DNA from: Balaenoptera acutorostrata
Lineage: Eukaryota > Chordata > Mammalia > Artiodactyla > Balaenopteridae
NCBI RefSeq assembly: GCF_949987535.1
Contig: NC_080066.1
Coordinates: forward strand, 127,824,335 to 127,888,334
Reading direction: 5' to 3'
DNA length: 64,000 nucleotides
The notes below the pieces were generated by a model, which worked only from the letters and a program-made list of their open reading frames with translations, was not told where the DNA came from and searched no databases. Shown piece after piece: positions 13,713 through 25,749 of the stretch; position 1 is the first letter of the stretch; the number at the start of each line of letters is the position of its first letter. The position numbers and the translations under genes were made by a program.

Positions 13713-14601
13713 ATGAGAAGACAGAGAAACACACAGCAAATGAAGGAGCAAGGTAAAAACCCACCAGACCAAAAAAATGAAGAGGAAATAGGCAGTCTAC
13801 CTGAAAAAGAATTCAGACTAATGATAGTAGAGATGATCCAAAATCCTGGAAATAGAATGGAGAATATAGAAGAAACGTTTAAGAAAGACCTAGAAGAACT
13901 AAAGAGCAAACAAACAATGATGAACAGCACAATAAAAGAAATTAAAAATTTTCTAGAAGGAATCAATAGCAGAATAACTGAAGAAAAAGAATGGATAAGT
14001 GAACTGGAAGATAAAATAGTGGAAATAACTACTGCAGAGCAGAATAAAAAGAATGAAAAGAATTGAGGACAGTCTCAGAGGCATCTGGGGCAACATTAAA
14101 CGCACCAACATTCAAATTATAGGGGTCCCAGAAGAAGAAGACAAAAAGAAAGCATCTGAGAAAATATTTGAAGAGAATATAGTTGAAAACTTCCCTAATA
14201 TGGGAGAGGAAATAGTTAATCAAGTCCAGGAAGCGCAGAGAGTCCCATGCAGGATAAATCCAAGGAGAAACACGCCAAGACACATATTAATCAAACTATC
14301 AAAAATTAAACACAAAGAAAAAATATTAAAAGAAGCAAGGGAAAAACAACAAATAACATACACAGGAATCCCCATAAAGTTAACAGCTGATCTTTCAGCA
14401 CAAACTCTGCAAGCCAGAAGGGAGTGGCAGGACATGTTTAAAGTGATGAAAGGGAAAAACCTACAACCAAGATTACTCTACCCAGCAAGGATCTCATTCA
14501 GATTTGATGGAGAAATTAAAACCTTTACAGACAAGCAAAAGCTAAGAGAATTCAGCACCATAAAACCAGCTTTACAACAAATGCTAAAGAAACTTCTCTA
14601 G
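13713..14601 (+). pseudogene. L1 ORF1 (RNA-binding chaperone), one frameshift
   Basis: ORF1 encodes the trimeric RNA-binding protein of the L1 particle. The first frame (13713-14066, ATG start, 117 codons) holds the N-terminus and coiled-coil region, rich in Glu, Lys, Leu and Ile heptads such as KKDLEELKSKQ. The second frame (14053-14601, 182 codons) holds the RRM and C-terminal domains, with motifs IIGVPEEE, QEAQRVPCRINPRRNTPRH and ARISFRFDGEIK. The shift falls in an A-rich tract near 14040-14066, where a few bases appear to have been lost. Apart from that break both parts are open to their natural ends, so the pseudogene is mildly decayed. Confidence 0.9.
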
Positions 14602-14659
14602 GCAGGAAACACAAGACAAGGAAAAGACCTACAATAGCAAACCCAAAACAATTAAGAAA

Positions 14660-17600
14660 ATGGTAACAGGAACATACATATCGATAATTACCTTAAATGT
14701 AAATGGATTAAATGCCCCAGCCAAAAGACACAGACAGGCTGAATGGATACAAAAACAAGACCTATATATATGCTGTCTACAAGAGACCCACTTCAGACCT
14801 AGGGACACATACAGACTGAAAGTGAGGGGATGGAAAAAGATATTCCATGCAAATGGATATCAAAAGAGAGCTGGAGTAGCAAATCTCATATCAGATAAAA
14901 CAGACTTTAAAATAAAGACTATTACAAAGAGACAAAGAGGGTAACTACCTAATGATCAAGGGATCAATCCAAGAAGAAGATATAAGAACTGTAAATATTT
15001 ATGCACCCACATAGGAGCACCTCAATACATAAGGCAAATGTTAACAGCCATAAAAGGGGAAATTGACAGTAACACAATCATAGTAGGGGACGTTAACACC
15101 CCACTTTCACCATGGACAGATCATCCAAAATGAAAATAAATAAGGAAACACAAGCTTTAAATGACACATTAAACAAGATGGGCTTAATTGATATTTATAG
15201 GACATGCCATCCAAAAACAACAGAATACACTTTCTTCTCAAGTGCTCATGGAACATTCTCCAGGGTAGATCATATCTCGGGTCACAAATGAAGCTTTGGT
15301 AAATTTAAGAAAATTGAAATCATATCAAGTGTCTTTTCTGACCACAATGCTATGAGACTAGATATCAATTACAGGAAAAATTCTATAGAAAATACAAACA
15401 CATGGAGGATAAACAATACACTACTTAATGACCAAGATATCACTGAAGAAATCAAAGAGGAAATAAAAAAATACCTAGAAACAAATGACAATGAAAAAAC
15501 GATTACCCAAAACCTATGAGATGCAGCAAAAGCAGTTCTAAGACAGAAGTTTATAGCAATACAATCTTATCTCAAGAAACAAGAAACATCTCAAATAAAC
15601 AACCTAACCTTACACCTAAAGCAATTAGAGAAAGAACCAAAAAACCCCAAAGTTAGCAGAAGGAAAGAAATCATGAAGATCAGATCAGAAATAAATGAAA
15701 AAGAAATGAAGGAAACAATAGCAAAGATCAGTAATACCAAAAGCTGGTTCTTTAATAAGATAAAGAAAATTGATAAACCAGTAGCCAGACTCATCAAGAA
15801 AAAAAGGGAGAAGACTCAAATCAACAGAATTAGAAATGAAAAAAGAGAAGTAACAACTGACAGTGAAGAAATACAAAGGATCATAAGAGATTACTACAAG
15901 CAACTATATGCCAAAAAAACAGACAACCTGGAAGAAATGGACAAATTCTTAAAAAACCACAACCTTCCAAGACTGAAACAGGAAGAAATAGAAAATATAA
16001 ACAGACCAATCACAAGCACTGAAATTGAAACTGTGATTAAAAACCTTCCAACAAACAAAAGCCCAGGACCAGATGGCTTCACAGTTGAATTCTATCAAAC
16101 ATTTAGAGAAGAGGTAACACCTATCCTTTTCAAACTCTTCCAAAATATAGCAGAGGGAGGAACACTCCCCAACTCATTCTAGGAGGCCACCATCACCCTG
16201 ATACCAAAACCAGACAAAGATGTCACAAAGAAAGAAAACTACAGGTCAATATCACTGATGAACATAGATGCAAAAATCCTCAACAAAATACTAGCAAAGA
16301 GAATTCAACAGCACATTAAAAGGATCATACACTATGATCAAGTGGGGTTTATCCCATAGATGCAAGAATTCTTCAATATACGCAAATTAATCAATGTGAT
16401 ACACCATATTATCAAACTGAAGGAAAGAAACCATATGATAATCTCAATAGATGCAGAAAAAGCTTTTGACAAAATTCAACACCCATTTATGATAAAAACC
16501 CTCCAGAAAGTATGCATAAAGGGAATTTACCTCAACATAATAAAGGCCATATATGACATGCCCATGGTCAACATCGTTCTCAATGGTAAAAAACTGAAAC
16601 CATTTCCAGCAAGATCAGGAACAAGACAAGGTTGCCCACTCTCACCACTATTATTCAACATAGTTTTGGTAGTTTTAGCCACAGCAATCAGAGAAGAAAA
16701 ATAATAAAAGGAATCCAGATGGGAAAAGAAGAAGTAAAGCTGTCACTGTTTGCAGATGACATGATACTATACATAGAGAATCCTAAAGACTCTACCTGAA
16801 AACTACTAGAGCTAATCAATGAATTTGGTAAAGTAGCAGGATACAAAATTAATGCATAAAAATCTCTTGCATTCCTAAACACTAATGATGAAAAATCTGA
16901 AAGAGAAATTAAGGAAACACTCCCATTTACCACTGCAACAAAAAGAATAAAATACCTAGGAATAAACCTACGTAAGGAGACAAAAGACCTGTGTGCAGAA
17001 AACTATAAGACATTGATGAAAGAAATTAAAGATGATACAAATAGATGGAGAGATATACCATGTTCTTGGAGTGGAAGAATCAACATTGTGAAAATGACTA
17101 TACTACCCAAAGCAATCTACAGATTCAATGCAATCCCTATCAAACTACCAATGGCATTTTTCATAGAGCTAGAACAAAAATTTCACAGTTTGTATGGAAA
17201 CACAAAAGACCCTGAATAGTCAAAGAAATCTTGAGAAAGAAAAACAGAGCTGGAGGAATCAGGCTCCCGGACTTCAGACTATACTACGAAGCTACAGTAA
17301 TCAAGACAGTATGGTACTGGCACAAACACAGACATATAGATCAATGGAAGAGGATAGAAAGCCCAGAGATAAACCCACACACCTATGGTCACCTTATTTT
17401 TGATAAAGGAGGTGATAATATACAATGGTGAAAAAACAGCCTCTTCAATAAGTGGTGCTGGGAAAACTGGACACCTACATGTAAAAGAATGAAATTAGAA
17501 CACTCCCTAACACCATACACAAAAATAAACTCAAAATCAATTAAAGAGCTAAATATAAGGCCAGGCACTATAAAACTCTTAGAGGAAAACAGGCAGAGCA

Positions 17601-18464
17601 CTGTATGACATAAATCACGGCAAGAGCCTTTTTGACCCACCTCCTAGAGAAATGGAAATAAAAACAAAAATAAACAAATGGGACCTAATGAAACTTCAAA
17701 GCTTTTGCACAGCAAAGGAAACCATAAACAAGACAAAAGACAACCCTCAGGATGGGAGAAAATATTTGCAAACGAATCAATGGACAAAGGATTAATCTCC
17801 AAAATATATAAACAGCTCATGCAGCTCAATATAAAAATAAAAAAAGTATCCAAAAATGGGCAGAAGACCTACATATACATTTCTCCAAAGAAGATATACA
17901 GATTGACCACAAACACGTGAAAGAATGCTCAACATCACTAAGCATTAGAGAAATGCAAATCAAAATACAATGACATGTCACCTCACACCAGTCAGAAGAG
18001 CCATCATCAAAAAATCTCCAAATAATCAATGCTGGAGAGTGTGTGGAGAAAAGGGAACCCTCTTTCACTGTTGGTGGGAATGTAAATTGATACAGCCACT
18101 ATGGAGAACAGTATGGAGGTTCCTTAAAAAACTAAGAATAGAACTAACATGCAACCCAGCAATCCCACTACTGTGCATATACCCTGGGAAAATCATAATT
18201 CAAAAAGAGTCATGTAGCATAATGTTCATTGCAGCTCTATTTAGAATAGCCAGGACATGGAAGCAACCTAAGTGTCCATCGACAGATGAATGGGTAAAGA
18301 AGATATGGCAGATATATACAATGGAATATTACTCAGCCATAAAAAGAAACAAAATTGAGTTATATGTAGTGAGGTGGATGGACCTAGAGTCTGTCATACA
18401 GAGTGAAGTAAGTCAGAAAGAGAAAAACAAATACTATATGTTAACACATATATGTGGAATCTAA
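14660..18464 (+). pseudogene. L1 ORF2 (endonuclease / reverse transcriptase), multiply disrupted
   Basis: ORF2 would nick target DNA and reverse-transcribe L1 RNA. An ATG at 14660 opens an AP-endonuclease N-terminus with NVNGLN and LQETHFRPRD, stopping at 14944. Later fragments include the region before the RT (15673-16182, with NKSPGPDGF), the RT core (16360-16704, with [10 protein letters not shown] and [10 protein letters not shown]) and the FADD catalytic motif at 16749-16760. The C-terminal part follows at 17013-17431, and the zinc-knuckle-like tail at 17970-18464. In-frame stops (for example TAG near 16180 and TGA near 16797) and frameshifts rule out a working protein. Confidence 0.92.
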
Positions 18465-18840
18465 AAAAAAAAAAAAAAAGAGTTCTGAAGAATCTAGGGG
18501 AAGGACAGGAATAGAGATGCAGACGTAAAGAATGGACTTGAGGACATGGGGAGGGGGAAGGATAAGCTGGGACGAAGTGAGAGGGTTGCATGGACATACA
18601 TACACTACCAAATATAAAATAGCTAGCTAGCAGGAAGCAGCCGCATAGTATAGGGAGATCAGCTCAGTGCTTTGTGACCACCTATAGGGGTGGGGTAGGG
18701 AGGGTGGGAGGGAGACGCAAGAGGGAGGAGATATGGGTGTATATGTATATGTATAGCTGACACTTTGTTATAAAGCAGAAACTAACACACCATTGTAAAG
18801 CGGTTATACTCCAGTAAAGATTAAAAAATAAAAAACAACT

Positions 18841-18903
18841 GTTATGCAAGAAGTCCTCAGATAATCCTGAAACCTAAATAATAAGGACTAGTTATGCAAG
18901 AAG
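18841..18903. repeat. Third copy of the L1 target-site word 50 bp downstream
   Basis: GTTATGCAAGAAG occurs at 18841-18853, overlapping the L1 3' target-site duplication, and again exactly at 18891-18903. Between them is unique sequence AGTCCTCAG...AAGGACTA. This looks like a local duplication at the insertion edge, or a pre-existing direct repeat. Confidence 0.85.
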
Positions 18904-18907
18904 CAAG

Positions 18908-18908
<1 letters not shown>

Positions 18909-18950
<42 letters not shown>
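18909..18950. repeat. (TG)17 microsatellite with short (TA)4 tail
   Basis: Uninterrupted TG dinucleotides from 18909 to 18942 followed by TATATATA. Likely polymorphic. Confidence 0.97.
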
Positions 18951-18951
<1 letters not shown>

Positions 18952-19219
18952 TCTTATTACATTTGTTATCATAACATATTTACTCAACACATTTTCTGAA
19001 TAGCTATAATGTAAAATATATTATGCTGGGAATACAAAATATACAAAGCATAGCTTGTTAGCTGCAACGATGTAACTAATTGCTGAGGATGACATAAACA
19101 CATGCACATATATATGTATATTTGTGTGCATGTGTGTATGAAAATAACTTAGTATTTTATATTCTATATGAATTCTCACTTGTAGCATGGCTATCCCAGT
19201 TAAGCACAAATACCATATT

Positions 19220-19589
19220 ATTTTCATACTTTTTTTTTTTTTTTTTAAAGGTCTTTTATAGCTACTTTATTTATTTATTTCTTTATTTTTGGCTGTGTTG
19301 GGTCTTCAGTTCGTGCGAGGGCTTTCTCTAGTTACGGCAAGTGGGGGCCACTCTTCATCGCGGTGCAGGGACCGCTCTTCATCGCGGTGCGCGGGCCTCT
19401 CACTATCGCGGCCCCTCCCGTTGCGGGGCCCAGGCTCCAGACGCGCAGGCTCAGTAGTTGTGGCTCACGGGCCCAGCTGCTCCGTGGCATGTGGGATCTT
19501 CCCAGACCAGGGCTCGAACCCGTGTCCCCCGCATTAGCAGGCAGATTCTCAACCACTACGCCACCAGGGAAGCCCATTTTCATACTTTT
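19220..19589 (-). mobile_element. CHR-type tRNA-derived SINE with 14-bp target-site duplication
   Basis: The SINE body occupies 19234-19575, minus strand. Its 5' head, read in reverse, is GGGCTTCCCTGGTGGCGTAG, followed by B-box-like GGGTTCGAGCC. The tail is a (TTTA)n/poly-A run at its low-coordinate end. Exact duplications ATTTTCATACTTTT flank it at 19220-19233 and 19576-19589. The body contains an internal duplication of CTCTTCATCGCGGTGC (19351-19366 and 19375-19390). CHR SINEs mark Cetacea, hippos and ruminants. Open frames of about 82 codons here are SINE read-through, not genes. Confidence 0.95.
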
Positions 19590-21916
19590 AAGAAGTCACC
19601 ATAAAAGTTAAAATATTTATGATTTTAAAAATGTATCAGGATTCCTACATGGCTAGTTTTGCAGGAATAATGCTTAGGTAGGCTTGCAAGCTGGACCTGC
19701 TAGCAGGGATTATGTGCCTGGAAAATGAATGCTTGACTCAGAAATATTCTGGAGCTCTTACTAGTTTTCGTACCTGGCAAATGCTCAGACACATAACTAG
19801 ATTCTTCAGAAGAGTTGGGAATCCATGAAATGAAGCTTTTGGAAAGACATGATGGCATACTCATCCGAAACTGGCAAGACTGCTGGCATCCAGCCACCTT
19901 TCTGGGTAGACCAGGGAAGTTGCCTCTGAGACGAAGTGCTATTAGATTATACCCCCTGCTCTGCAGTCACCTTGGGATGCATATCTTTTTCTCTACATTA
20001 AATGAACTCGGCTTTGCCTATGTCTATTGATGGCGTTCAGTCAATTACATCCTTGTGACACTAGAGACAACTGTGTCAGTATTTATCTTCATGTGCTATT
20101 ATAGGATTGAATTTTAAGATCTTGTGCTGAACTTATTAATATTATCTATGAAATTTATTAGGAAGCAAAAAAAAAAAAAAAAAGGAAATTTAGGTTGTCA
20201 ATAGAATCCTGGAAGTTAGTATATTCTATGGAGATAAGAGATCCTGGTCCTTGAACCTTTAATTTAAAATTCCCTAGAGCCAGTGGGTTTCACAGCTTCC
20301 CCAGAGAGTGTGAGCAGGGTGACAACGAATTGCCCTGTGGCTGTAGGAACACTGAAGCTTGGTGCATAACTCCGGAGGAAGCACACAATCCTGTGATTAC
20401 CAATACGAATGAGGTGCTCCAAACTGTATCAATTTCCTCTGTGGTTACCTGAGCGTGTCTCTTATTTTTTGGAGAATTAAGGAGAGGTTTTGTTAAAAAA
20501 AAAAATTTTTTTTCTTTCTGAAACCTGTTTTCACGTAAACCTCCTACCATGAGCTTATTATCATGAGTATAAAGGCCAGTGAGGAAAAAATGTAATATTA
20601 AACTGTGGAATGGAACTTGCCACCTAAAAGCTGCATTCTTTAGAGATAAAACTAGTAATCAATTGGAAATCAGCCAAGATATTTGACAAATATAAGTTTG
20701 CATATTTACAGGATACACAGCAGACTGAAATCTGAGTTTCTAAAGAACAGGGACAGGGAATGGTTCAGCAGCACCCAGAACATTGCTCCTCTCACCACTC
20801 ATACTCCTCATACAAAAGCGCATGTGTTGTTACCTGCCCCAAACGTAATCCTTCCGTATCTCAGTTAACCTTCCAAATTTAAAGTCAGATAATCTAATCT
20901 GCCAGCATCCTTAAGTCTTATATAAAAATAGACATTTTGGACTAATTGCTATTTTCCAAGTTACAGGAGAACCACAGAAAGAAAACAACATCATTGTTTA
21001 TTGAAGTGTATAGTTTCATCTACTTCATTCTTTTTCTTGAAGACTTTGCCACCATGTAGTTAACAAATAATACATCAACTAAAATGTACAGCCACACTCC
21101 TGGAGTTTGAACAGATTGTGTTTAGTTTGCTTCTTCTCTTTAACAATATCCACACTACCTGCTATCCAAAATACCAGGGCATCATCCTCTAATAACCTAA
21201 CACCAGTGACATTGTTAAACTTCTTAATATCATGAATTTAGGTATTTTTAATACTAAAAGCAAATACAAAGCACAGTATGTCTGCATTTTTTTTTTGTTA
21301 GAACTCTAACAGTGATTTCATTGAAAATAGTTAAAAATCTATCATATTCAGCTCTCACAGTTAAACAATTATCTGTGGAGAAAGTCAAGCAAAACTTTAG
21401 CTCCTAATATCTGCCTGAATTATCTATATATATTACTAGATAATTATGTAATCTACTCTTACAACTTCAGATTGCACACAGCATTGCAATGATTAGGTCT
21501 CCACAATTTAAGCAAAGGGATGCCTTGAAATAGGTGGATAATTTGGGCAAAGGACACGCAATTGCTGAAGCAGAAACATAAACTATGAAAACAAAAGAGT
21601 ATTATAATCTGAATTAGCAATTACTTCCAATCTCCATTTTGCTTCATTGTACATGGCCAGTATTTAACCATTAGGCTTGTTGATTCTTTGGCATTAACCA
21701 ATGACATAACACCATCATAATCATCACACACACACTAATACAATTCTTTTCCATTAGTGTGTATTAGTTCAAGTAATAGGCAGACTTAGGGAAATTATAG
21801 TTTAAATTGGGTAGCAATAATGTAGAAATATTGTTTACTAATCCAATTCCAAAAATCACCTCATTTTCTTCCCTTGTCCCCCCAATCTCGAAATACATAG
21901 AAAAAAATGTACTTAC

Positions 21917-22210
21917 ACTGCACTATGAGCTGCACCAAGGCTTCTCTTGGTTTCACATTAAATCCATTGTACTGGCTGGTCTGACATCGGTACATTCCTG
22001 ACATTTCCCTAGATACATTCACAATCCTCAGTGTTCCATCATAACTCTCCATTTGCATTGACCCATCAGGCATTGCAACTTCTTTATCCGCTCTAGACCA
22101 AAGGATGATGGGTTTAGGTTTTCCAGTCACTTGACACTGCAGTTCTATTGTGTCTCCTTCTCTGGTGACCAAAGGTGATTTTTCCTGTGGAACAGTCAGA
22201 TTGGGTGGAA
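21917..22210 (-). CDS. MDGA2: MDGA2 exon encoding an Ig-like domain (probably Ig5)
   Basis: A 294-bp exon of MDGA2, a GPI-anchored neuronal adhesion protein that binds neuroligins and restrains synapse formation. Read on the minus strand, TTTCTTTTTCCCATTTCAAG precedes it and GTAAGT follows it. Both junctions are phase 1, so the exon is a self-contained 98-codon module. Counting the split first codon as residue 1, the Ig disulphide cysteines are C26 and C76. The core tryptophan is W38 (ILWSRAD), and SGMYRC closes strand F. N-glycosylation sequons are NLT (residue 4) and NVS (65). The frame is open throughout and reads as functional. The final base T supplies the first base of the next codon; the family continues there with Tyr. 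The paralogue MDGA1 is the main alternative. Confidence 0.93.
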
Positions 22211-23934
22211 CTTGAAATGGGAAAAAGAAAATTTTTCAAGGTTAGTATGTACTGGTAAAGCATATTCAAACACAGAAAATCATAAGGAAACAACTTCTGC
22301 TGGTTGAAGATGTGTGACAATTCAGATGACAAAAATTACAGAGACCTTGGGGATAAGTGGCACTTACTCTCACTTAAAATAATTCTAAATTGTTTTCATA
22401 GAACTTTCTCAAATGAGGTCTTCAAACATTAGCAAAATAAATAAAGCAGTACATTGGAACCCGAATGGTCAACATAAGAACAATCTACTCAATGACTTGT
22501 CATTATCAGCCATTAACTGGGTCTTTAAGATCTGCATTTCACAGAAGAGTGATCCTACTTGCTGAGGTAAGATTTAGCTTTTCAGTCTTCTGCTTCCTAT
22601 GCTGTTATCTCTTATCCAAGGATGCTATAAGAAAGGGATAAGAGACATTATAGACTTAGCAGGCACAGTAAATGCAATAGGAAAGAGAAAAAGAAGAACC
22701 TCTGATATAAAACCAGAAGTTCTAAATTTGGTTTAGAAACTGCTGCCAAACTTCTAAGGTTTAGGATTCGTTCTCTCCCTCGAGGAAATGAAATGGAACA
22801 ACTGACTACAATGCCACACTCTGACAATCCAGTGTATTGTTCTTTTTGACTTTTAGTATTTTTTGACATTTTAATTTCAAATGATTTCACTTTAAGATTT
22901 TGAGATCACTGTAAATAGTTTGTCATGATGCTGCCACTATTTCTGTAAAATTAATTTTAAGTGAGTTTTCAAAAATATATTTCAATAATCTAAGAATTTA
23001 ATTTTCTCAAGTAAAGCTAATTTCTGATTTTACTGAAGATATTTATGAGAAAATTAGATTGATTTTACAGGAACTTACCTTACTGTGCTGGAATATATTT
23101 ATGTTAGGGTTTGGTGAAAAATGAACTAATAAGAGGCAAGTACTACTCAATGGGTTTTCCTACAAACAATATCACCTGTTCCACTGGAAGACTTTTACTT
23201 CTCATACAAATGTGTATGAATTAAAAAGTATTTATGGAATAGGACATCTATCAAAAAAGCATGGGCTAAATTAGAACGGCAGAATAAGAATAACCAGAAA
23301 TATATGAATAATTCTATCCTTGTGATAAATGTCATATGCTTCCCCTCTTTGGAGTTATTACTGAATATGGACAAAAAGGCAAAGGTTTTATTCTCCCTTC
23401 TAGCATTACTGTGCTCCAGTGCCCAGGAACAAAAACAAATATAATTAATTTTTAAAGTATTTTTCAACTAATGTTGAAATGTTGTTCCTCTTTATTACAC
23501 AGAGAAAAATAAGTTTAAGTACAAAGTGATATGAGAATTAGTTATCTTGCTATTTAAATATCTTCATGTCTTTTTAATTCCTTCATTTACTTCTAATTAA
23601 AAAAAAAAACGTAAATAATGCTAGCATCTTAGAAATCAGAAAATATGAAACACTGACCACTACCTTCTTGAAGCAGATATATATATATTCTAGGAATTGG
23701 CATTAACAAAAAACATGTTTAAAAATGGCTGCATTTTTAAAACCTACATGATTAGATAATTTACTCTTGTAAATATAAACAGCTAAATAATTTAGTTAAA
23801 TAATTTGTTCTTTTTGAAGTGAACCACCAGGGAATGATGCAATTCTAAATAAGCGTCATCTAGTAACAATAGGATTGAAAGAAGCTGCAGTATTTATTCA
23901 CCCTCCATGAGAAAGGACACAGAATAACAGCAAT

Positions 23935-24170
23935 AAGCTCAGCATTTAACATTAATTATGCTCCTATTGTGTGCCAGGCATAGTTAGGGATTTTACATTT
24001 TCATTAGTTCTCATGACAATCCTAGGATCAAATATTTAATATTAAAATTTAACAAATGAGAACACTGAGAATGAGCGGATAAATACTTTGAACAGAACTC
24101 AAATTGAGGCCAATTTATAGCAGGTGGCCAATGCAGAGATATGAACCCTGAAGCAGGCTCCAGTAAAGTG
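23935..24170 (-). repeat. MIR SINE
   Basis: Inverted MIR order: CTCCTATTGTGTGCCAGGCA, TTAGTTCTCATGACAATCCT, AACAAATGAGAACACTGAGA, then GAGATATGAACCCTGAAGCA. Nearly full length, old. Confidence 0.7.
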
Positions 24171-24584
24171 TGGTGTCTGGAATGAATAACCTGAGTTAGT
24201 ACTGGACTCCTCTTGCTCATAATTAGTCTCTTCTTATGGACAAACTGGACCAGTTTTACCTGCCCATCTCTTGGTTACTGTCTCAGGGACAATAAAAAAG
24301 AGTCAAGGTAGAAATGCGAGGGAGTAAATAACACATATGTTGCAAATTACCTTATCTATCTGTCTTACATCTTATATGTCTATTTTAAATATCTGTATCT
24401 ACCTGTATGAGAATAATTCCCGTATACAAGTCAAAACTTCTTATAAGATATACCATTCCAAATAAGTATCCAAATTATGATACATTTATGTGAAATAAAT
24501 GAAAAGAAAGTATACATTAAAAGATTATTTAATGGAATGTTATTATTTGAAATCGGAAGATTTCATATCTTCCAAAAACAAACC

Positions 24585-24690
24585 ACATGACCTTGGCCAA
24601 GCTTAAGCACTCTGAGTATGAATTTCTTCATTTTTGAAACTAAGAATTTATACTTTACCAGCTCCAAGGTTATTAGTGTTCTGACTATAG
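24585..24690 (+). repeat. MIR SINE fragment
   Basis: CATGACCTTGGCCAAGCTTAAGC followed by a TTTCTTCATTTTTGAAAC block matches the MIR core in forward orientation. Confidence 0.55.
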
Positions 24691-25138
24691 GAACAAACAA
24701 TAAAAAGTTAAAGATAGAAGCGGGGTTAATAATAAGTATCTATTTTCTAACTTAACAAGATGAATATTCAAAGATCTTATTACATTAGGCCAGTCTAACA
24801 AAAATAGATCCTTGACTAGCTATATATTTTTAAGTTTATCATGCTAGATAGTTCAAAAACTCCCTTGTTAATGTATGTTATTCATTTGTTAGATAAACTT
24901 TTCTCCCTATGTAATCAAAATTATAGAAATGTAAACCTCAGTTTCAATCTAGGTAAGTTACAAGTTGATTTTTTAATAAATTTGCTCATTTTAAAATAAA
25001 CACCAAAGCCTAATTAAAATAAAGTTTATTTTCCATCTTTTCCATGAGGCTTTTAAAATCTTGATTTCAGAGTTAACCCTTTCTTTGCAACTTTCTTGGA
25101 CAAGAAGGTCTTAAAACTTGTCATAGTTTTTATAGACT

Positions 25139-25156
25139 TCTCTCTCTCTCTCTCTC
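25139..25156. repeat. (TC)n microsatellite
   Basis: Nine TC units. Confidence 0.9.
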
Positions 25157-25519
25157 CACATTAAATTTTCCATTCTCTAGAATGCTCCAAATTATTATCA
25201 TAATTTTTCTGTCAGGAGATTTTGTTTGTTCTCATGAATATCTCTCTGTTTTGCATGTTTATAATGTGAATTGTAACTTTACCCCAAGGTTCTTCCAGTC
25301 AGTGATTGCAGCCTACTACTATTTTCCAAAAGTCTTGCAAATCCCCAAACCTAAGGACTATTTATTTCTTGACTTAGTTGTTAGTTAATTATCAGACCAC
25401 TTGATCTGCTAATTAAAAGCAATAGACTTTTCTTTGTTTCACCATCTTCTAACTCACCACTTCCCATCAGCAGCTTTGGTTTCTCTATCAAAAATATCTC
25501 TCATATCAGCTTATTTCTT

Positions 25520-25700
25520 TTCATGGCTATAGGTAGCTTTCTTAGTATAAGTCATCCTTATCTCTTCTTGTGACAGTGTCCTAAGTGGTCTTTCTGCTGC
25601 CAGTTTAATTCTTCCAGGCCTCCTGCTTCTGTGTCGTAAACTTTATCATCATAAATAAAATCATGTTCCTGTAACTATGAAAAACTTCAATCCTCAATGA
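25520..25700 (+). repeat. L2 LINE fragment
   Basis: CCTAAGTGGTCTTTCTGCTG followed by CCAGTTTAATTCTTCCAGGC and AAAATCATGTTCCTGTAAC keeps the order of the L2 3' coding region. Probably the same L2 generation as the fragments at 26.5, 29.5 and 39.8 kb. Confidence 0.55.
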
Positions 25701-25749
25701 GTGTGCTCATCATAATACTGCTTTAATTAAAAAAAATAATAACTGAAAA

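Larger units (their letters stand above)
11776..18851 (+). mobile_element. Nearly full-length L1 LINE with target-site duplication
   Basis: A cetartiodactyl-type L1 of about 7.0 kb occupies 11791-18836. It has a GC-rich 5'UTR beginning near the AAGATGGC box, ORF1, ORF2 and a 3'UTR. The 3'UTR runs from about 18465, contains a G-rich GGGGTGGGGTAGGGAGGGTG tract, and ends in ATTAAAAAATAAAAAAC. The flanks carry a 15 bp target-site duplication, AACTATTATGCGAGA (11776-11790) versus AACTGTTATGCAAGA (18837-18851), with two transitions. It lies antisense to MDGA2. Multiple stops and a frameshift make it immobile. Its body is more degraded than its structural completeness would suggest. Confidence 0.95.
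1..21916 (-). other. MDGA2: MDGA2 intron following the second Ig exon (partial)
   Basis: This is intronic sequence 3' of the exon at 21917-22210 in the direction of MDGA2 transcription. It begins with a GTAAGT donor read on the minus strand at 21916-21911. The next exon lies beyond the window. It holds the repeats listed separately. In the stretches 1-1300, 1360-2700, 4300-6170, 6530-8900, 9430-11770 and 19600-21900 I see AT-rich unique sequence and short low-complexity runs but no recognisable gene. The 60-110 codon open frames there lack homology, codon structure and splice context. Confidence 0.85.

Noticed and set aside
18909..18950. Regular repeat array as a CRISPR or regulatory array
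   Set aside because: A plain TG microsatellite in a mammalian intron; no spacers.
19289..19611. Three overlapping 82-83 codon frames rich in Ser/Arg/Pro
   Set aside because: All are translations of the CHR SINE; the same peptides recur at 43805-44199, 45794-46164 and 50405-50698.
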